A DNA stretch of 64,000 nt from Oribacterium sp. oral taxon 102 (GCF_013394775.1 NZ_JABXYT010000001.1:1812501-1876500); one strand, 5' to 3'. Numbered from the stretch's first letter, positions 8,984 to 18,699 are shown. Program-made: numbers and translations. Notes: generated from the letters alone by a model not told the origin.

Positions 8984-9766
8984 TCAGACCTTCTCCCGGT
9001 ACGCGCGCTTCCATTCCCGAAGCGTTCCGGCGGCATCTGCCCGGAATGCCGCCTCTCCGCGTGCATAGCTCCGGCGGATCTCCTCTGCCGGTTCCGAATG
9101 CCCGGCGGACTGCAGCGCCTCTTCATAGCACTTCTCCCAGTCAGAGAGCAGCTCCGCCGTGACTCTCTCCCGGTAAGGGGCGAATACCTTAAGCGCCGGC
9201 TCCAGCTTCTCCAGAAAATACAGCTTCCGGAGTGCCTCCGTCTCTCCGCTCTCGCGGTAAACATCCTCATAGAGCCCTGCCGCGCGCCGAAGCTGCATCA
9301 CCGTCACGAGACTGTCCGCCAGCTTCTCCCGCACCCTGCCGCCCCTCCGCTCCGAGACCGCACTGCGGTACGCCTCTACCGCCCTGCCGTATCTTCCCAT
9401 ACGGAAATAGGTATCCCCAAGCATTTCCTGCCGTGCGCCGTGCTCGATCTCCCGAAGACGCCGGAGCGACAATCCGAAGTCCTGAATCTCCCGCTCGGTA
9501 TAATAATTTCCCTCCCGAAGAATACGGAGAATCAGCCGATCCTGCTCCTCCCCCATCTGCAAAAACTGCAAAAGCCGCTCGGAAAGCCGCTGCAGCCCGA
9601 TCTGCGAGAGCCACTGGCAGAGCTTCGCGTCGACGAAGTCCTCCGGGATCACGACCGGATAACGGTATAATATGTAGCAGAGCTCCTGAATCGACCAGAG
9701 CTTCCGATCGAGCTTCTCGTAGTAAAAGGGCTGCTCCGCTCTCGGTGTGCATAACAGAAGTCCCAT
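8984..9766 (-). CDS. TPR-like protein of unknown function
   Basis: A 260-residue, all-helical, soluble protein with no signal peptide. A TPR-like unit is visible near residues 115-150 (EMLGDTYFRMGRYGRAVEAYRSAV), and the rest is charged helices rich in Arg, Glu and Leu. Its ATG overlaps the stop of the upstream ATPase-like gene by one base (TAATG), indicating translational coupling. Position suggests it serves with the two DUF-like proteins upstream. It is not a named family that I recognise. Confidence 0.7.
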   Translation of the reverse strand: MGLLLCTPRAEQPFYYEKLDRKLWSIQELCYILYRYPVVIPEDFVDAKLCQWLSQIGLQRLSERLLQFLQMGEEQDRLILRILREGNYYTEREIQDFGLSLRRLREIEHGARQEMLGDTYFRMGRYGRAVEAYRSAVSERRGGRVREKLADSLVTVMQLRRAAGLYEDVYRESGETEALRKLYFLEKLEPALKVFAPYRERVTAELLSDWEKCYEEALQSAGHSEPAEEIRRSYARGEAAFRADAAGTLREWKRAYREKV

Positions 9767-11160
9767 TACCCATCCCCCATTGTCCGCCGGAGGTCAATCT
9801 CCTCCGAAACCACGGCGCTGCTCGCCGGGAAAAGCTCCCCGAAGCCCAGATCCTTCACCGTGACGCGAAGACGTCCGGCATCCAGAAAATCTGCATTCAG
9901 CGAGATCCGCGTGGTTCGGTTCTCCCTCTCGGGGAAGCCCGTGAGAAGCATCCGAAGCTGCGCCGGACGCTGCCCGCCGAGCAGAGGGCTCAGCTGAAAG
10001 TCCACATAGTTCTGCCGATCCAGAATCATCTCGCACTCCATCGAACGATTCGCCCAGCAGTCTCCGGCATGGATGATCGGCAGCCTCTGCTCTCTCTCCT
10101 TCTGCACGACCCGGACAGAGACATCGCAGCTCGCGCGGGTATCGCAGAGGATGGTATATTCCTCCTTCTCTCCCTGCGATAAAAGACGGGCATAGCAGAG
10201 CGCACCGATCGCGAAGATCCGCGGCTCAATGCAGACACGCCGTCCCCGGCAGAGCCGGCGCATGAAGTCCGGCGCGAAATCTGTCGTCTCGAAGCCCCGT
10301 CCGCTCAGGAAGATGGAGCTGAAGGACTTCTTATGCAGGTTCCGATCCGCAAGTGCCGAGAGAATACGATCCGCGATCCGAATTCCGGAGGGTGTTTTCA
10401 GGATGTCCAGGCTGAACGCCTCCTCCTGCGCCTCCGAACCGGCCATTGCATAACGGCGGCTCCCGCGGGAAACCTGCATCTCATAGTAATAGAGACACTG
10501 GTTTGAAAGCTCGAACATCCCAACCAGACGGCTGTAGAGGTTCTTGTCCTGATGCAGGATATAATGTACATACGCTTCTGTGTGGCTAACGACGACGGCA
10601 TGCACCGCTTTACCGCAGATCCGCTCCAGTATCGTCCCGAGCTTACGGAAGAGCTCCTGCTCTGCCCTGCGGATCGAGAGAACGACGGCCTCGTTTCCTC
10701 CCTCTTCTCCCGCAGGCTCCTGCCCGCTCTCCGAGTTCGGCGCTTCCGCCGTCTCCGCTTCCTCCTCGGACAGGCTGCTGCCCGCCGGGAGGATCGTAAG
10801 GAAGCTGCGCTTCTCCGCCGAGGGCTCCGCAGGCTTTTCCGTCGCAGGCTCCGCCGATTCCTCCGCCGCTTTCCAATCCTCGGACAGAATTGTCCGGAGG
10901 AAACGCTCCATGAGCTCCTCTCCGCTGTAGCAGGTATGCTCTATCGTGGCAGTTCCATTCTTTCGGAGCAGGGACAGAAGCTTATCCACCAGCACGCCGG
11001 AGCCGTCCAGCGTCGCCTTGTACGCTGCCTCTCCGATAAGCCATGTATCACTGTTTTTCTTTTTGCAGAGCATGGTCGGGAGCGTACGCTCCTGACCCTC
11101 TGTCCCGATACAGAGCTCTGTAAAATCATCGTCCAGCGAGATTCCTATATTTCGACTCAC
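9766..11160 (-). CDS. Actin/Hsp70-fold (ASKHA) ATPase-like protein, DUF5716-like
   Basis: A 464-residue cytosolic protein resembling the family listed as DUF5716 in Clostridia. The N-terminus MSRNIGISLDDDFTELCIG looks like the phosphate-1 loop of the actin/Hsp70/sugar-kinase fold. A C-terminal IFLSGRGFE resembles the adenosine loop, and EPRIFAIGALCYA the last helix of Hsp70-like folds. Residues about 95-150 are an acidic, low-complexity Ala/Glu insertion. It overlaps the upstream 820-residue gene by 4 nt (ATGA) and the downstream one by 1 nt, so the three products are probably made in fixed ratio. The function is unknown; a chaperone- or scaffold-like ATPase is an inference. Confidence 0.65.
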   Translation of the reverse strand: MSRNIGISLDDDFTELCIGTEGQERTLPTMLCKKKNSDTWLIGEAAYKATLDGSGVLVDKLLSLLRKNGTATIEHTCYSGEELMERFLRTILSEDWKAAEESAEPATEKPAEPSAEKRSFLTILPAGSSLSEEEAETAEAPNSESGQEPAGEEGGNEAVVLSIRRAEQELFRKLGTILERICGKAVHAVVVSHTEAYVHYILHQDKNLYSRLVGMFELSNQCLYYYEMQVSRGSRRYAMAGSEAQEEAFSLDILKTPSGIRIADRILSALADRNLHKKSFSSIFLSGRGFETTDFAPDFMRRLCRGRRVCIEPRIFAIGALCYARLLSQGEKEEYTILCDTRASCDVSVRVVQKEREQRLPIIHAGDCWANRSMECEMILDRQNYVDFQLSPLLGGQRPAQLRMLLTGFPERENRTTRISLNADFLDAGRLRVTVKDLGFGELFPASSAVVSEEIDLRRTMGDG

Positions 11161-13619
11161 AGCTTTCCATCCCCCCTCGCGAAGAGCACCCGGATCATCG
11201 CTTCCTTTCTCGTATACTGCAGCATCCTATCCCGAAGCTCCCGGCAGTCTCCCGCCTCCAGAAGACCGGACAGCTCATTCAGCAGCGCATAGCTGTCTCC
11301 CTCCGTCCGGCTTACGGGCTCCGGCACGGACTTCACAGACCCCTGCTGTACCGGAAACTCCTCTCCGATCCGGCAGATCTTGTAGACAGCCTGCTCTCCC
11401 GCAAACAAAAGCAGCGGGCAGACATAGATATTCTGATATACCCGTTCGAGCTCCTCCTCCCGAAAGTCCGTCTCGTCCGGCAGAATCTTCACATAGAGCA
11501 CCGGCTTCTCGCCGGTATCGCTCCGGTACTCGATATAGCTTCGGTTCGTCACCGAAGCAGGCAGCGGAATGAACCGCCCAAGCCGTTCCGTATATGCGAA
11601 GATCAGGCGCTTCTCCGTCAGTACGTTCATCATTTCCTGCAGCTCCAGCTTCTCCTCGTCGGAAAGCCGTTCCTGCGCGGACATGTATTTGCTCATCGCA
11701 AGCAGGTAGATCAGTGGCAGCCGCTCCTTGATATTCTCCCTGTGGATCAGACCGTACAGAAGCGTAAAGAAGCTCCGCTCCGTTTCCCGCTCCCTGAGGA
11801 AGTACAGTGCCGCCTTCTTCGTAAGGAACGCCTTCTCCAAAAGCGGCTCTCCTCCGCCGCTCTCCTGATAGAGCCGATGTACCTCGTCAATCCCCTCCTC
11901 CATCCCGCTGAAGAGCATCTGTGCGAGCAGCCGCTCCGAGAGCCGATTCACCGCATCCCTCTCCTCCGCAGGCAGTGCGGAAAGGGCACAGCCGCCCCGG
12001 AGGGCGCAGAGCCGCTCCGCGCTCTTCGTCAGGAGCTCATACATGAGCCATGAGCTGCTGTTATAGTGCTCTAGCAGGAAAAGCAGCAGCTCCCGCCTCC
12101 GGCTTCCCTCCCGGAACGCCTGATACGTTGCGAGGCAGAGCCCATAGACCGCCTCTCTCCCGGCACGCTTACCGGACTGCTCTTCCGCTCCGCCGTCCTC
12201 GCAGAGCCGTGCAATCCGGAAGGAGAGCAGCTGCTCCAGGAGATCCCGCTCAAGATGCAGCGGCTGCCCCTCCCCGTAGAGCGCTGCCGCGCGTTCCAGC
12301 TCCTGAAGCCGGATCAAACTGCGAAGCAGCTCCGCATATTCCTCTCTTCCGAGGAGGGAGGGCGGCAGCTCCCGAAGGAAGACCCGATCCTGCTCCGAGA
12401 GCAGCTCCCGGTCGGAATGCTTCATCCGTGCATGGTAGCGCAGCACCGCCTCCGCGAGCTCTTGCCGGAAGGCATCCGAAATCTCCGCCTCCGAAAACAG
12501 CGCCTCGCACAGCCGAAGCTGTCCGAGCTTCTGTATGCCGCTTTGTACGATACGCCGTACCGGAGCGAGCCGATACTCCCCTGCCTCCTCCGGAAATGCG
12601 GCAAGACATGCAGCAATCTCCGGAAGCTCCAGCAGCCGTTCCCTCCGGTGCTGAATATCCCAGAGCTTCCCGTCGCAGTCCTCGAAACGAATCTCCGCAT
12701 CCGGAAAGAGCAGCGGCACACAGGCGGTTCCGTCCTTCAGCGGGAAGCGCCGCGGCTCCCGAAGCTCCGGGTAGCGCAGCACGACGGCGCGGAGTCCCTC
12801 TGCCCGTACCGAGATCCGGTAGCTGTGAAGCAGTCGCGGGAGCACCCGCGCCATACGGCGATCTACCATATCCGGGAAGAGCATCCGCGTATAGAGCAGC
12901 GCGTAGCGCTCGTCGATTCTGCCATGCAGCAGCGCCTCCACCGAGAACTCGCGGATCCGGCGCTCGAAGCGCTGGTAAATGTCGGACTCGGCAGGAAATG
13001 CCCGAAGGATATTGCAGTAGAGCGGAAGCGCGAGACTCTCCCGAAGCGCCTGCTCATAGTCGAAATAAAGATAGACCTCTCTCGGCAGAGGCTCCGCGTA
13101 GTTATACGGCATCGCCTCCACCAGATGCTCATAGAGATGCAGCGTCTCCGAGGCGCCCTCGAGCTCCTGCAGGTATCCCCTGAAGCGGCTGTCATTCTCT
13201 TCCTCCGGCTCCTCCGAAAGCATACGCGGGTACTCCCCGCTTTCCTCCGCCGCTGTCTCCGGCCGCTCTTCGGTATTTCCCTTTATCAAAAAAAGATAGG
13301 GAAGCTGCCACTCACCGGCATTGCTGACGATGATGAGCATCCCCTCTATCGTATCGCCGTCCTGCAGTCCCTCCGTGCTGCACTCGCAGCCGAGCCTCGA
13401 CCGAAGTCCTCCGAACGCATCCTTCTCCGGCCTCACTCTCGGATTCGTGGAATAAATCAGTCCCTTCAGCGGCACCTCATTGGAAGAGCGCAGTACCGTA
13501 TTAAATTGATGCCTTTCCCCCGGCGCATAGCTCCCCCGAAAGGAGCTGACGCTCATCTGAAGCTTCGGGATATCCGTATCCACGATCCCGCGCGCCAGCC
13601 TGCTTATTCTCTCTCTCAT
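11157..13619 (-). CDS. Large DUF5717-like protein
   Basis: An 820-residue soluble protein that matches the pattern of the clostridial DUF5717 family. The first 120 residues are beta-rich (VSSFRGSYAPGERHQFNTVL), like an immunoglobulin-type domain. The remainder is long amphipathic helices rich in Leu, Arg and Glu, like an alpha-solenoid. There is no signal peptide or TM segment. GGAG lies about 10 nt before ATG 13619, and a candidate promoter is 25 bp upstream. It leads the operon with the ATPase-like and TPR-like genes and valS. A scaffold role is plausible but unproven. Confidence 0.65.
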   Translation of the reverse strand: MRERISRLARGIVDTDIPKLQMSVSSFRGSYAPGERHQFNTVLRSSNEVPLKGLIYSTNPRVRPEKDAFGGLRSRLGCECSTEGLQDGDTIEGMLIIVSNAGEWQLPYLFLIKGNTEERPETAAEESGEYPRMLSEEPEEENDSRFRGYLQELEGASETLHLYEHLVEAMPYNYAEPLPREVYLYFDYEQALRESLALPLYCNILRAFPAESDIYQRFERRIREFSVEALLHGRIDERYALLYTRMLFPDMVDRRMARVLPRLLHSYRISVRAEGLRAVVLRYPELREPRRFPLKDGTACVPLLFPDAEIRFEDCDGKLWDIQHRRERLLELPEIAACLAAFPEEAGEYRLAPVRRIVQSGIQKLGQLRLCEALFSEAEISDAFRQELAEAVLRYHARMKHSDRELLSEQDRVFLRELPPSLLGREEYAELLRSLIRLQELERAAALYGEGQPLHLERDLLEQLLSFRIARLCEDGGAEEQSGKRAGREAVYGLCLATYQAFREGSRRRELLLFLLEHYNSSSWLMYELLTKSAERLCALRGGCALSALPAEERDAVNRLSERLLAQMLFSGMEEGIDEVHRLYQESGGGEPLLEKAFLTKKAALYFLRERETERSFFTLLYGLIHRENIKERLPLIYLLAMSKYMSAQERLSDEEKLELQEMMNVLTEKRLIFAYTERLGRFIPLPASVTNRSYIEYRSDTGEKPVLYVKILPDETDFREEELERVYQNIYVCPLLLFAGEQAVYKICRIGEEFPVQQGSVKSVPEPVSRTEGDSYALLNELSGLLEAGDCRELRDRMLQYTRKEAMIRVLFARGDGKL

Positions 13620-13643
13620 CTTTTTCTCACTCCGTAGAGAGAT

Positions 13644-13672
13644 ATTTTAGCACAGCTTCGTACGAGAATAAA
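13644..13672 (-). promoter_or_regulatory. Candidate promoter of the DUF5717-like/valS operon
   Basis: On the minus strand TTTATT (13667-13672) and TAAAAT (13644-13649) are spaced by 17 bp, about 25 bp before the start codon. The -35 element is weak. Confidence 0.4.
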
Positions 13673-13676
13673 GCCT

Positions 13677-13718
13677 AAAAATGCCCCGCCCCCTCCGACT
13701 TCCCGGAGAGGAGGGGCG
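13677..13718 (-). terminator. Terminator of the copA-csoR operon
   Basis: A GC-rich stem (13710-13718 with 13687-13696, one bulged base) lies 10 bp after the csoR stop. On the minus strand it is followed, after a short GC stretch, by a T-run (13677-13681). Confidence 0.6.
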
Positions 13719-13728
13719 ATATCCTGCC

Positions 13729-14046
13729 TCAGCGCATCGTTTTCTGTAGGAGCATAACCAGCTCCTCTACGGCATCTTCCCCGCCGTTTCGAATGTCATC
13801 CGCCACGCAGGAACGGATATGGCTGCCGAGCAGCTCCCGGCCGAAGGACTGCAGCGCGGATTGTACGGCGCTGACCTGTACCAGTACATCGACGCAGTAG
13901 CGGCCGTCCTCGATCATGCCGCGAATCCCCCGGATCTGTCCTTCGATGCGGTTCAGTCTCGTTACCAGCTCCTTCTGCTCCTTCTCTGACCGGGGAACCG
14001 CCTTCTTTCTCCCTGCGGCTCCCTCCGCCGTGCAGCATCCGGGCAT
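13729..14046 (-). CDS. csoR: CsoR-family copper-sensing repressor
   Basis: A 105-residue all-helical DUF156/CsoR repressor. It carries the Cu(I)-binding Cys-His-Cys triad: Cys in GRYCVDVL, then His and Cys in SHIRSCV, with the family LNRIEGQIRGIRGMIE stretch. Apo-CsoR binds GC-rich palindromes and is released by Cu(I). The start at 14046 rather than 14076 is set by AGGAGGT seven nt upstream. The N-terminus MPGCC adds two non-family cysteines. It follows copA by 22 nt and probably represses its own operon through the palindrome at 16712-16726. Confidence 0.92.
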   Translation of the reverse strand: MPGCCTAEGAAGRKKAVPRSEKEQKELVTRLNRIEGQIRGIRGMIEDGRYCVDVLVQVSAVQSALQSFGRELLGSHIRSCVADDIRNGGEDAVEELVMLLQKTMR

Positions 14047-14068
14047 ACGCTCACCTCCTGTACTTCTC

Positions 14069-14278
14069 TCAGACAATGCCGGTCACCTTGTAGTCCTGCG
14101 CCTCTACCGCCGTCTTCAGCAGCTCGTCCGAAACCTCCTCTGCAAGGCTCACTACAGCTTCGCCCCTCTCATGGCTTACCTCCGCTCTTTCTACGCCTGC
14201 CAGCGCCTCCAGCGCCTTCTTCACCCGCGCCTCGCAGTGTCCGCACATCATTCCTTCGATTTTGATTGTCTTCTTCAT
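14069..14278 (-). other. Possible internally initiated CopZ-like copper chaperone
   Basis: The last 69 codons of copA start with ATG 14278 and encode a complete HMA domain ([15 protein letters not shown] and onward), the size of a free CopZ. An AAGGAG sequence lies six nt before this ATG within the copA reading frame. Free chaperone could therefore be made from the same mRNA by internal initiation. The fusion itself is known in clostridial CopA proteins; separate translation is an inference. Confidence 0.5.
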
Positions 14279-16645
14279 TGTCTTCTCCTTTTCTTTTTCT
14301 GTTTTTCTGCCGTCTCCGGCAATGTATTGTTTTCTATCCTGCTGCCGTCTCCCGCGCCGAAGCTCCCTGTCTCCCGTGCTGTCATAGAGCCGGAAGAGAT
14401 TCAGCCGCAGCGCATTCATGCAGACGGTAAAGCTCGAGAGCGCCATCGCTGCCGCGCCGACCATCGGATTCATCTCCCAGCTCCAGCCGAAGAGGTAAGA
14501 ATAAAAGCCCGCCGCCAGCGGAATGCAGACCGCATTATAGAAAAACGCCCAGAACAGATTCTCATGAATATTGCGAATCGTCGCTCTGGAAAGCCGGATC
14601 GCTGCCGGCACGTCGGAGAGACGGCTCTTCATCAGGACAATGTCCGCCGCATCAACTGCGACATCTGCCCCCGCGCCGATTGCGATCCCGAGATCTGCCC
14701 TCGTGAGTGCCGGTGCATCATTGATGCCGTCTCCCACCATGGCGACCCGCCTTCCGCCCTGGCGGAGCTCCCGGATCACCGCCTCCTTGCCGTCCGGCAG
14801 CACCCCGGCAATCACGCGGTCCACCCCTGCGAGCCTTCCGATCGCCTCCGCAGTCCGCGCATTGTCTCCCGTCAGCATGACAATTTCGATGCCCTGTCTC
14901 CGGAGCTCACGGATCGCTTGCGGCGAGTCCTCCTTCAGCGTATCGGCAACGGCGATTACGCCGAGCAGCCGCTGTCCCGCTGCGAAGAAGAGCGGGGTCT
15001 TCCCCTCCTCCGAGAGGCGCTCCGCTTCTCTCTTCACCTCTGCCGGAACTGCGGTTCGCTCCGCAAGGAAACGGCCCGAGCCCGCCAGGTACTGCTCGCC
15101 GTTCCATATCGCGGAGAGCCCGTTCCCCGGAAGCGCCTGAAACGCTGTCACTTCCGCTCCGACGATCCCCTGCTCTGTGCAGTAGGCGCTGACCGCCCTT
15201 GCGAGCGGATGCTCGGAGCGGAGCTCCAGAGAAGCCGCAGCATGCAGCAGCTCCTCCCGGGAGACGCCCTCCGCAGGGAGCACCTCCGTCACCACCGGCG
15301 CACCACTCGTGATCGTCCCGGTTTTGTCCAGCGCGACGATCTCCAGCTGCCCCGCCGTCTCCAGCGAGACAGCAGTCTTGAAGAGGATACCGTTCTTTGC
15401 CCCCATACCGTTTCCGACCATGATCGCCACCGGTGTCGCAAGTCCCAGCGCGCAGGGACAGCTGATCACGAGAATCGCCACTGCCCGCGAGATCGCCTGG
15501 GAAAACGGATGTCCGGTCACGAGATAGAGCAGCATGGTCGCTGCCGCGATCCCGATCACCGCGGGCACAAATACCGCGGAAACCCGATCCGCGACCCGCG
15601 CGATCGGTGCCTTCGTCGCCGCCGCGTCGCTCACCATGCGGATGATCTGCGAAAGCGTCGTATCCTCTCCGACCCTCGTCGCTCGTGCCCGGATATAGCC
15701 GGACTGGTTCAGCGTCGCCGCAGAGACCCTGTCTCCGACCGTTTTATCTACCGGGATGGATTCTCCGGTCAGCGCTGCCTCGTTCACCGCGGCGCACCCC
15801 TCCTCGATAACGCCGTCCACCGGGATATTTTCTCCGGGACGCACCACGAAGAGATCGCCCGTCTGTACCTCCTCGATCGGAACCGTATGCTCCTTCCCGT
15901 CCCGGTACAGCACTGCCGTTTTCGGCGCGAGCCGCATCAGTCCCCGGAGTGCATCTGTCGTCCTGCCCTTCGAAGCCGCCTCCAGCAGCTTCCCCACTGT
16001 GATCAGTGTCGGGATCATCGCCGCCGTCTCAAAGTAGAGCTGATGCCCGCAGTGCCGCACCATATCGCTGTTCCCCTCTCCCATCGCGAGCAGGATCAGA
16101 TAAAGCTCCGCGAGCGAATAGACGAAGCTCGCTGTCGAGCCGAGCGCCACCAGCGTGTCCATATTCGGCGCGCCCGCGAGGAGCGTCTTCGTTCCCACCG
16201 TGAAGAACCTCCTGTTGAGATACATGACAATGATGGCAAGCAGCAGCTCCGTGGTTGCCAGCACTGCTGTGTTTTCGAAGGCGGCAGGAAGCGGCATCCC
16301 CAGCATCCCATGTCCCATCGAGAGGTACATGAGCAGCAGGAGGAAGCCCGCCGACCAGAGCAGCCTCCTTTTCAGCACCGGCGTCTCCCTGTCCCGGAGC
16401 GCTTCCTCCTCCGCGGCAATCCTGCTCCCTGCCTTCTTCGAGACGTCCCCCTTCACGGATGCGCCGTAGCCGGCGTTCTCAACCGCAGCGATGACCTCCT
16501 GCTCCGATACATCGCCGCTCACCCCCATTGAATTGGTCAGGAGGGAAACCGAGCAGCTCTCTACCCCAGGGAGCTTGCTTACCGCCTTCTCGACCCGCGT
16601 CTGGCAGGCAGCACAGCTCATCCCTGTGACGACATATTGTTTCAT
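14069..16645 (-). CDS. copA: Copper-exporting P1B-type ATPase with N- and C-terminal HMA domains
   Basis: An 858-residue membrane ATPase that pumps Cu(I) out of the cytosol. In order: an HMA domain with CAAC at 11-14, TM helices with the CPC metal site ([12 protein letters not shown]), the phosphorylation loop DKTGTIT, the nucleotide-binding [16 protein letters not shown], two last TMs, a charged linker of about 35 residues, and a second HMA domain with CGHC at 801-804. The linker is Lys/Glu/Arg-rich and looks like former non-coding DNA. The start is ATG 16645 with an AGGG ribosome site. A sigma-A promoter with a CsoR-type operator lies 60 bp upstream. Confidence 0.95.
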   Translation of the reverse strand: MKQYVVTGMSCAACQTRVEKAVSKLPGVESCSVSLLTNSMGVSGDVSEQEVIAAVENAGYGASVKGDVSKKAGSRIAAEEEALRDRETPVLKRRLLWSAGFLLLLMYLSMGHGMLGMPLPAAFENTAVLATTELLLAIIVMYLNRRFFTVGTKTLLAGAPNMDTLVALGSTASFVYSLAELYLILLAMGEGNSDMVRHCGHQLYFETAAMIPTLITVGKLLEAASKGRTTDALRGLMRLAPKTAVLYRDGKEHTVPIEEVQTGDLFVVRPGENIPVDGVIEEGCAAVNEAALTGESIPVDKTVGDRVSAATLNQSGYIRARATRVGEDTTLSQIIRMVSDAAATKAPIARVADRVSAVFVPAVIGIAAATMLLYLVTGHPFSQAISRAVAILVISCPCALGLATPVAIMVGNGMGAKNGILFKTAVSLETAGQLEIVALDKTGTITSGAPVVTEVLPAEGVSREELLHAAASLELRSEHPLARAVSAYCTEQGIVGAEVTAFQALPGNGLSAIWNGEQYLAGSGRFLAERTAVPAEVKREAERLSEEGKTPLFFAAGQRLLGVIAVADTLKEDSPQAIRELRRQGIEIVMLTGDNARTAEAIGRLAGVDRVIAGVLPDGKEAVIRELRQGGRRVAMVGDGINDAPALTRADLGIAIGAGADVAVDAADIVLMKSRLSDVPAAIRLSRATIRNIHENLFWAFFYNAVCIPLAAGFYSYLFGWSWEMNPMVGAAAMALSSFTVCMNALRLNLFRLYDSTGDRELRRGRRQQDRKQYIAGDGRKTEKEKEKTMKKTIKIEGMMCGHCEARVKKALEALAGVERAEVSHERGEAVVSLAEEVSDELLKTAVEAQDYKVTGIV

Positions 16646-16707
16646 GTCTTTTCCCTTTCCGTTTATTGCTTTATATACTCCTTATGGGTATCTTGCTTGT
16701 AATGCAC

Positions 16708-16736
16708 AATATACCCCTGTGGGGTACTATTGTCAA
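16708..16736 (-). promoter_or_regulatory. copA-csoR promoter
   Basis: On the minus strand TTGACA (16731-16736) and TATATT (16708-16713) are separated by exactly 17 bp, giving a leader of about 55 nt before copA. The spacer contains the CsoR-type operator. Confidence 0.85.
16712..16726. promoter_or_regulatory. CsoR operator candidate
   Basis: The perfect 15-bp palindrome TACCCCTGTGGGGTA fills the -10/-35 spacer of the copA promoter. Known CsoR operators are GC-rich palindromes of this TACCCC/GGGGTA type. A weaker, imperfect relative (ATACTCC...GGGTAT) lies at about 16675-16692, just downstream of the transcription start. Binding here would block RNA polymerase until copper releases CsoR. Confidence 0.75.
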
Positions 16737-16866
16737 GCCTTTTTCAAATAGCGGGCACAAAAAAGGACACCGTGAATCTGCGATGCCCCCATACTTATGA
16801 AAACGCTGATTTATTCATGGCTCACGTTCGTTGGCACGCAGCTTCTCCGATTTCATCAGCGTTTCC

Positions 16867-18699
16867 TTATCTTTGCTTCCGCTGGGCATGCTCCTTCGAT
16901 GCCCTCTTCACAACATACATCGCAAGATCCGCCTTCTTCGCCAGCTCCTCCGTCCGCGTTCCCTCCTCCGGATACCAGCTGATGCCGCCGGAGATCCGGA
17001 CGAACTGCCGCCGCCCATCCGGAAGATCTATATAAGCAGAGTACAGCGCATCGCTCATCCGTGCGATGACAGACTCCACCCTCTTCCGATTCCCGTCCTG
17101 CCGGTAAATAAAGACATTGAATTCGTCACCAGAAACGCGGGAATAGAGCCCGTCATTTCCGATTCCGTCCCGGATTGCCTTGGAGGCGGCGCAGATATAA
17201 TGATCCCCGAACGCATGTCCATAGGTGTCATTGATCAGCTTCAGGTTATCGAGATCCATCATCATATATGCACCGATTCCGCCCTCCCGTGCCTTCTCCT
17301 CCAGCAGAATCTTCATTTCCCGGTCGAAGGCGCGGCGGTTATACAGGCCGGTCATGAAGTCATGATCCCGCTCATAGCGGATATTCTCCCGCTCCCTGAG
17401 CAGCCTCCGAGAAAGCTCCTCCAGCGTGTCCGTCATTTCATCCAGCTCCGCTATTCCGGTCTTTTCCAGACGGATGACCTGATCGATCCGCTGCTTCCGA
17501 AGCCCCCGTACAATGGTGAGAATCGGCTTCTGTATCCAGAAAGCAACGCCGACGCTCCCCAACGCGCCGAGCAGCAGCGACAGCAGCAGGGAAACCCCGC
17601 TCGAGTAGAGCAGCCGTCGGGAAAATGCATTGAGACTTCTCCACGGCAGCACCGCGCCGAGCCAGCATTGTCCGTCTCCGTAAATGGAGCTGTTGATGCG
17701 GATCGCCTGCTTATAGACATAGGCATCCGGGAGATTGAAGTAGCTTTTCCAGCCTGTCACCAGACGGCAGCCGCCGCTGTCCGAGACAACGGCAGTATCC
17801 AGCTCCGGCTTCAGGAGATCCGGCTGAAAGGAAAGAAAATACGCGCCGTCCCCATCCTGATCCAGTTCCTGATACGGGAGGTAATTCCCCAGCTGCTCCA
17901 GCAGGATATCGACTCCCAGCACGCCGTAGACCTCACCGCTCTCCAGCCGAAGCGGTACGGAATAGGCGATCGCGATGCGTTCCTCTCCCTCCAGACGATA
18001 GGGCTTACTCCAGTACGCCAGCTCCTGCCAATCCCGATCCCGGTTCTCCAGTGCCGCCTGCATCGGACGGTAGAAAAAATCATAGTAGGGAACCTGGTTG
18101 CTGCCGAACGCGAAGCAGCTGTCCCAGCCGCTGTCTGTGGACATGCTGTAATCCGATACCACGGCGGCCGGAGAGCGTTCCAGCAGAATGTCGTCGTTTC
18201 TGCCGGAGGCTCTGGCATTCGGGTCGAGATCCCGAAGATAGAGCCCCGGCTTATTCCAGTAGTTCCCACTTTCCATGGAGACAGAGAGATCCTCATGATT
18301 CAACACCAGAAAGGCGCCGGTCACGCGGTTTGCCCGCATCATCGTGATCAGATCCTCCGTAGCAGCGCTGAGATAGTCCCTCGCCGTCTCCGAGCTCTGA
18401 TCCAGCGTCATGAGATCGATGCTTCCCTCCGCGAGCATACGCTCCGTCCGCGCGTTGAGCTTCTGCATGGCGTGTCCGAGATTCATCCACTGCCCTGTCA
18501 TTCGGCTCTCCAGCCCGTTCCTGCGCGTCTGCACCCTGCTCTCCGTGATCTCCTCCGCGTTCCCGCGGAGCCGTTTCACGATTCCCTGCCGGTAGAAGCT
18601 CCCAATGAGAACTGCGCCCTCCAGCAAAAGGAGCAGAAAAAGCGGCACGATGATCAGCAGCAGTATCGGTTTTTTCTTGTAGCCCTTCGCTTCTCTCAT
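16867..18699 (-). CDS. Membrane diguanylate cyclase (dCache-like sensor plus GGDEF)
   Basis: A 610-residue protein with a TM near residues 12-35, a large extracellular sensor of the dCache type to about 340, a second TM (LLSLLLGALGSVGVAFW), a HAMP-like helix and a GGDEF domain. The domain shows FMTGLYNRRAFD and MMDLDNLKLINDTYGHAFGD. The active loop reads SGDEF (about residue 523) instead of GGDEF, a change tolerated in some active cyclases. No RxxD inhibitory site is seen upstream of it. The start at ATG 18699 has AAGGA six nt before it. It follows a solute-binding lipoprotein by 21 nt, so the pair may sense a bound ligand and make c-di-GMP. Confidence 0.88.
   Translation of the reverse strand: MREAKGYKKKPILLLIIVPLFLLLLLEGAVLIGSFYRQGIVKRLRGNAEEITESRVQTRRNGLESRMTGQWMNLGHAMQKLNARTERMLAEGSIDLMTLDQSSETARDYLSAATEDLITMMRANRVTGAFLVLNHEDLSVSMESGNYWNKPGLYLRDLDPNARASGRNDDILLERSPAAVVSDYSMSTDSGWDSCFAFGSNQVPYYDFFYRPMQAALENRDRDWQELAYWSKPYRLEGEERIAIAYSVPLRLESGEVYGVLGVDILLEQLGNYLPYQELDQDGDGAYFLSFQPDLLKPELDTAVVSDSGGCRLVTGWKSYFNLPDAYVYKQAIRINSSIYGDGQCWLGAVLPWRSLNAFSRRLLYSSGVSLLLSLLLGALGSVGVAFWIQKPILTIVRGLRKQRIDQVIRLEKTGIAELDEMTDTLEELSRRLLRERENIRYERDHDFMTGLYNRRAFDREMKILLEEKAREGGIGAYMMMDLDNLKLINDTYGHAFGDHYICAASKAIRDGIGNDGLYSRVSGDEFNVFIYRQDGNRKRVESVIARMSDALYSAYIDLPDGRRQFVRISGGISWYPEEGTRTEELAKKADLAMYVVKRASKEHAQRKQR

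Noticed and set aside
14047-14076. Longer start for csoR
   Set aside because: AGGAGGT lies inside the extension and points to ATG 14046.
13916-16531. 871-codon open frame opposite copA
   Set aside because: copA is unmistakable on the other strand; this frame has no recognisable domain.
16741-16866. Small gene between copA promoter and the cyclase gene
   Set aside because: Only short frames without ribosome sites; a 9-bp inverted repeat (16802-16810 with 16855-16863) may be a weak terminator for the cyclase operon.
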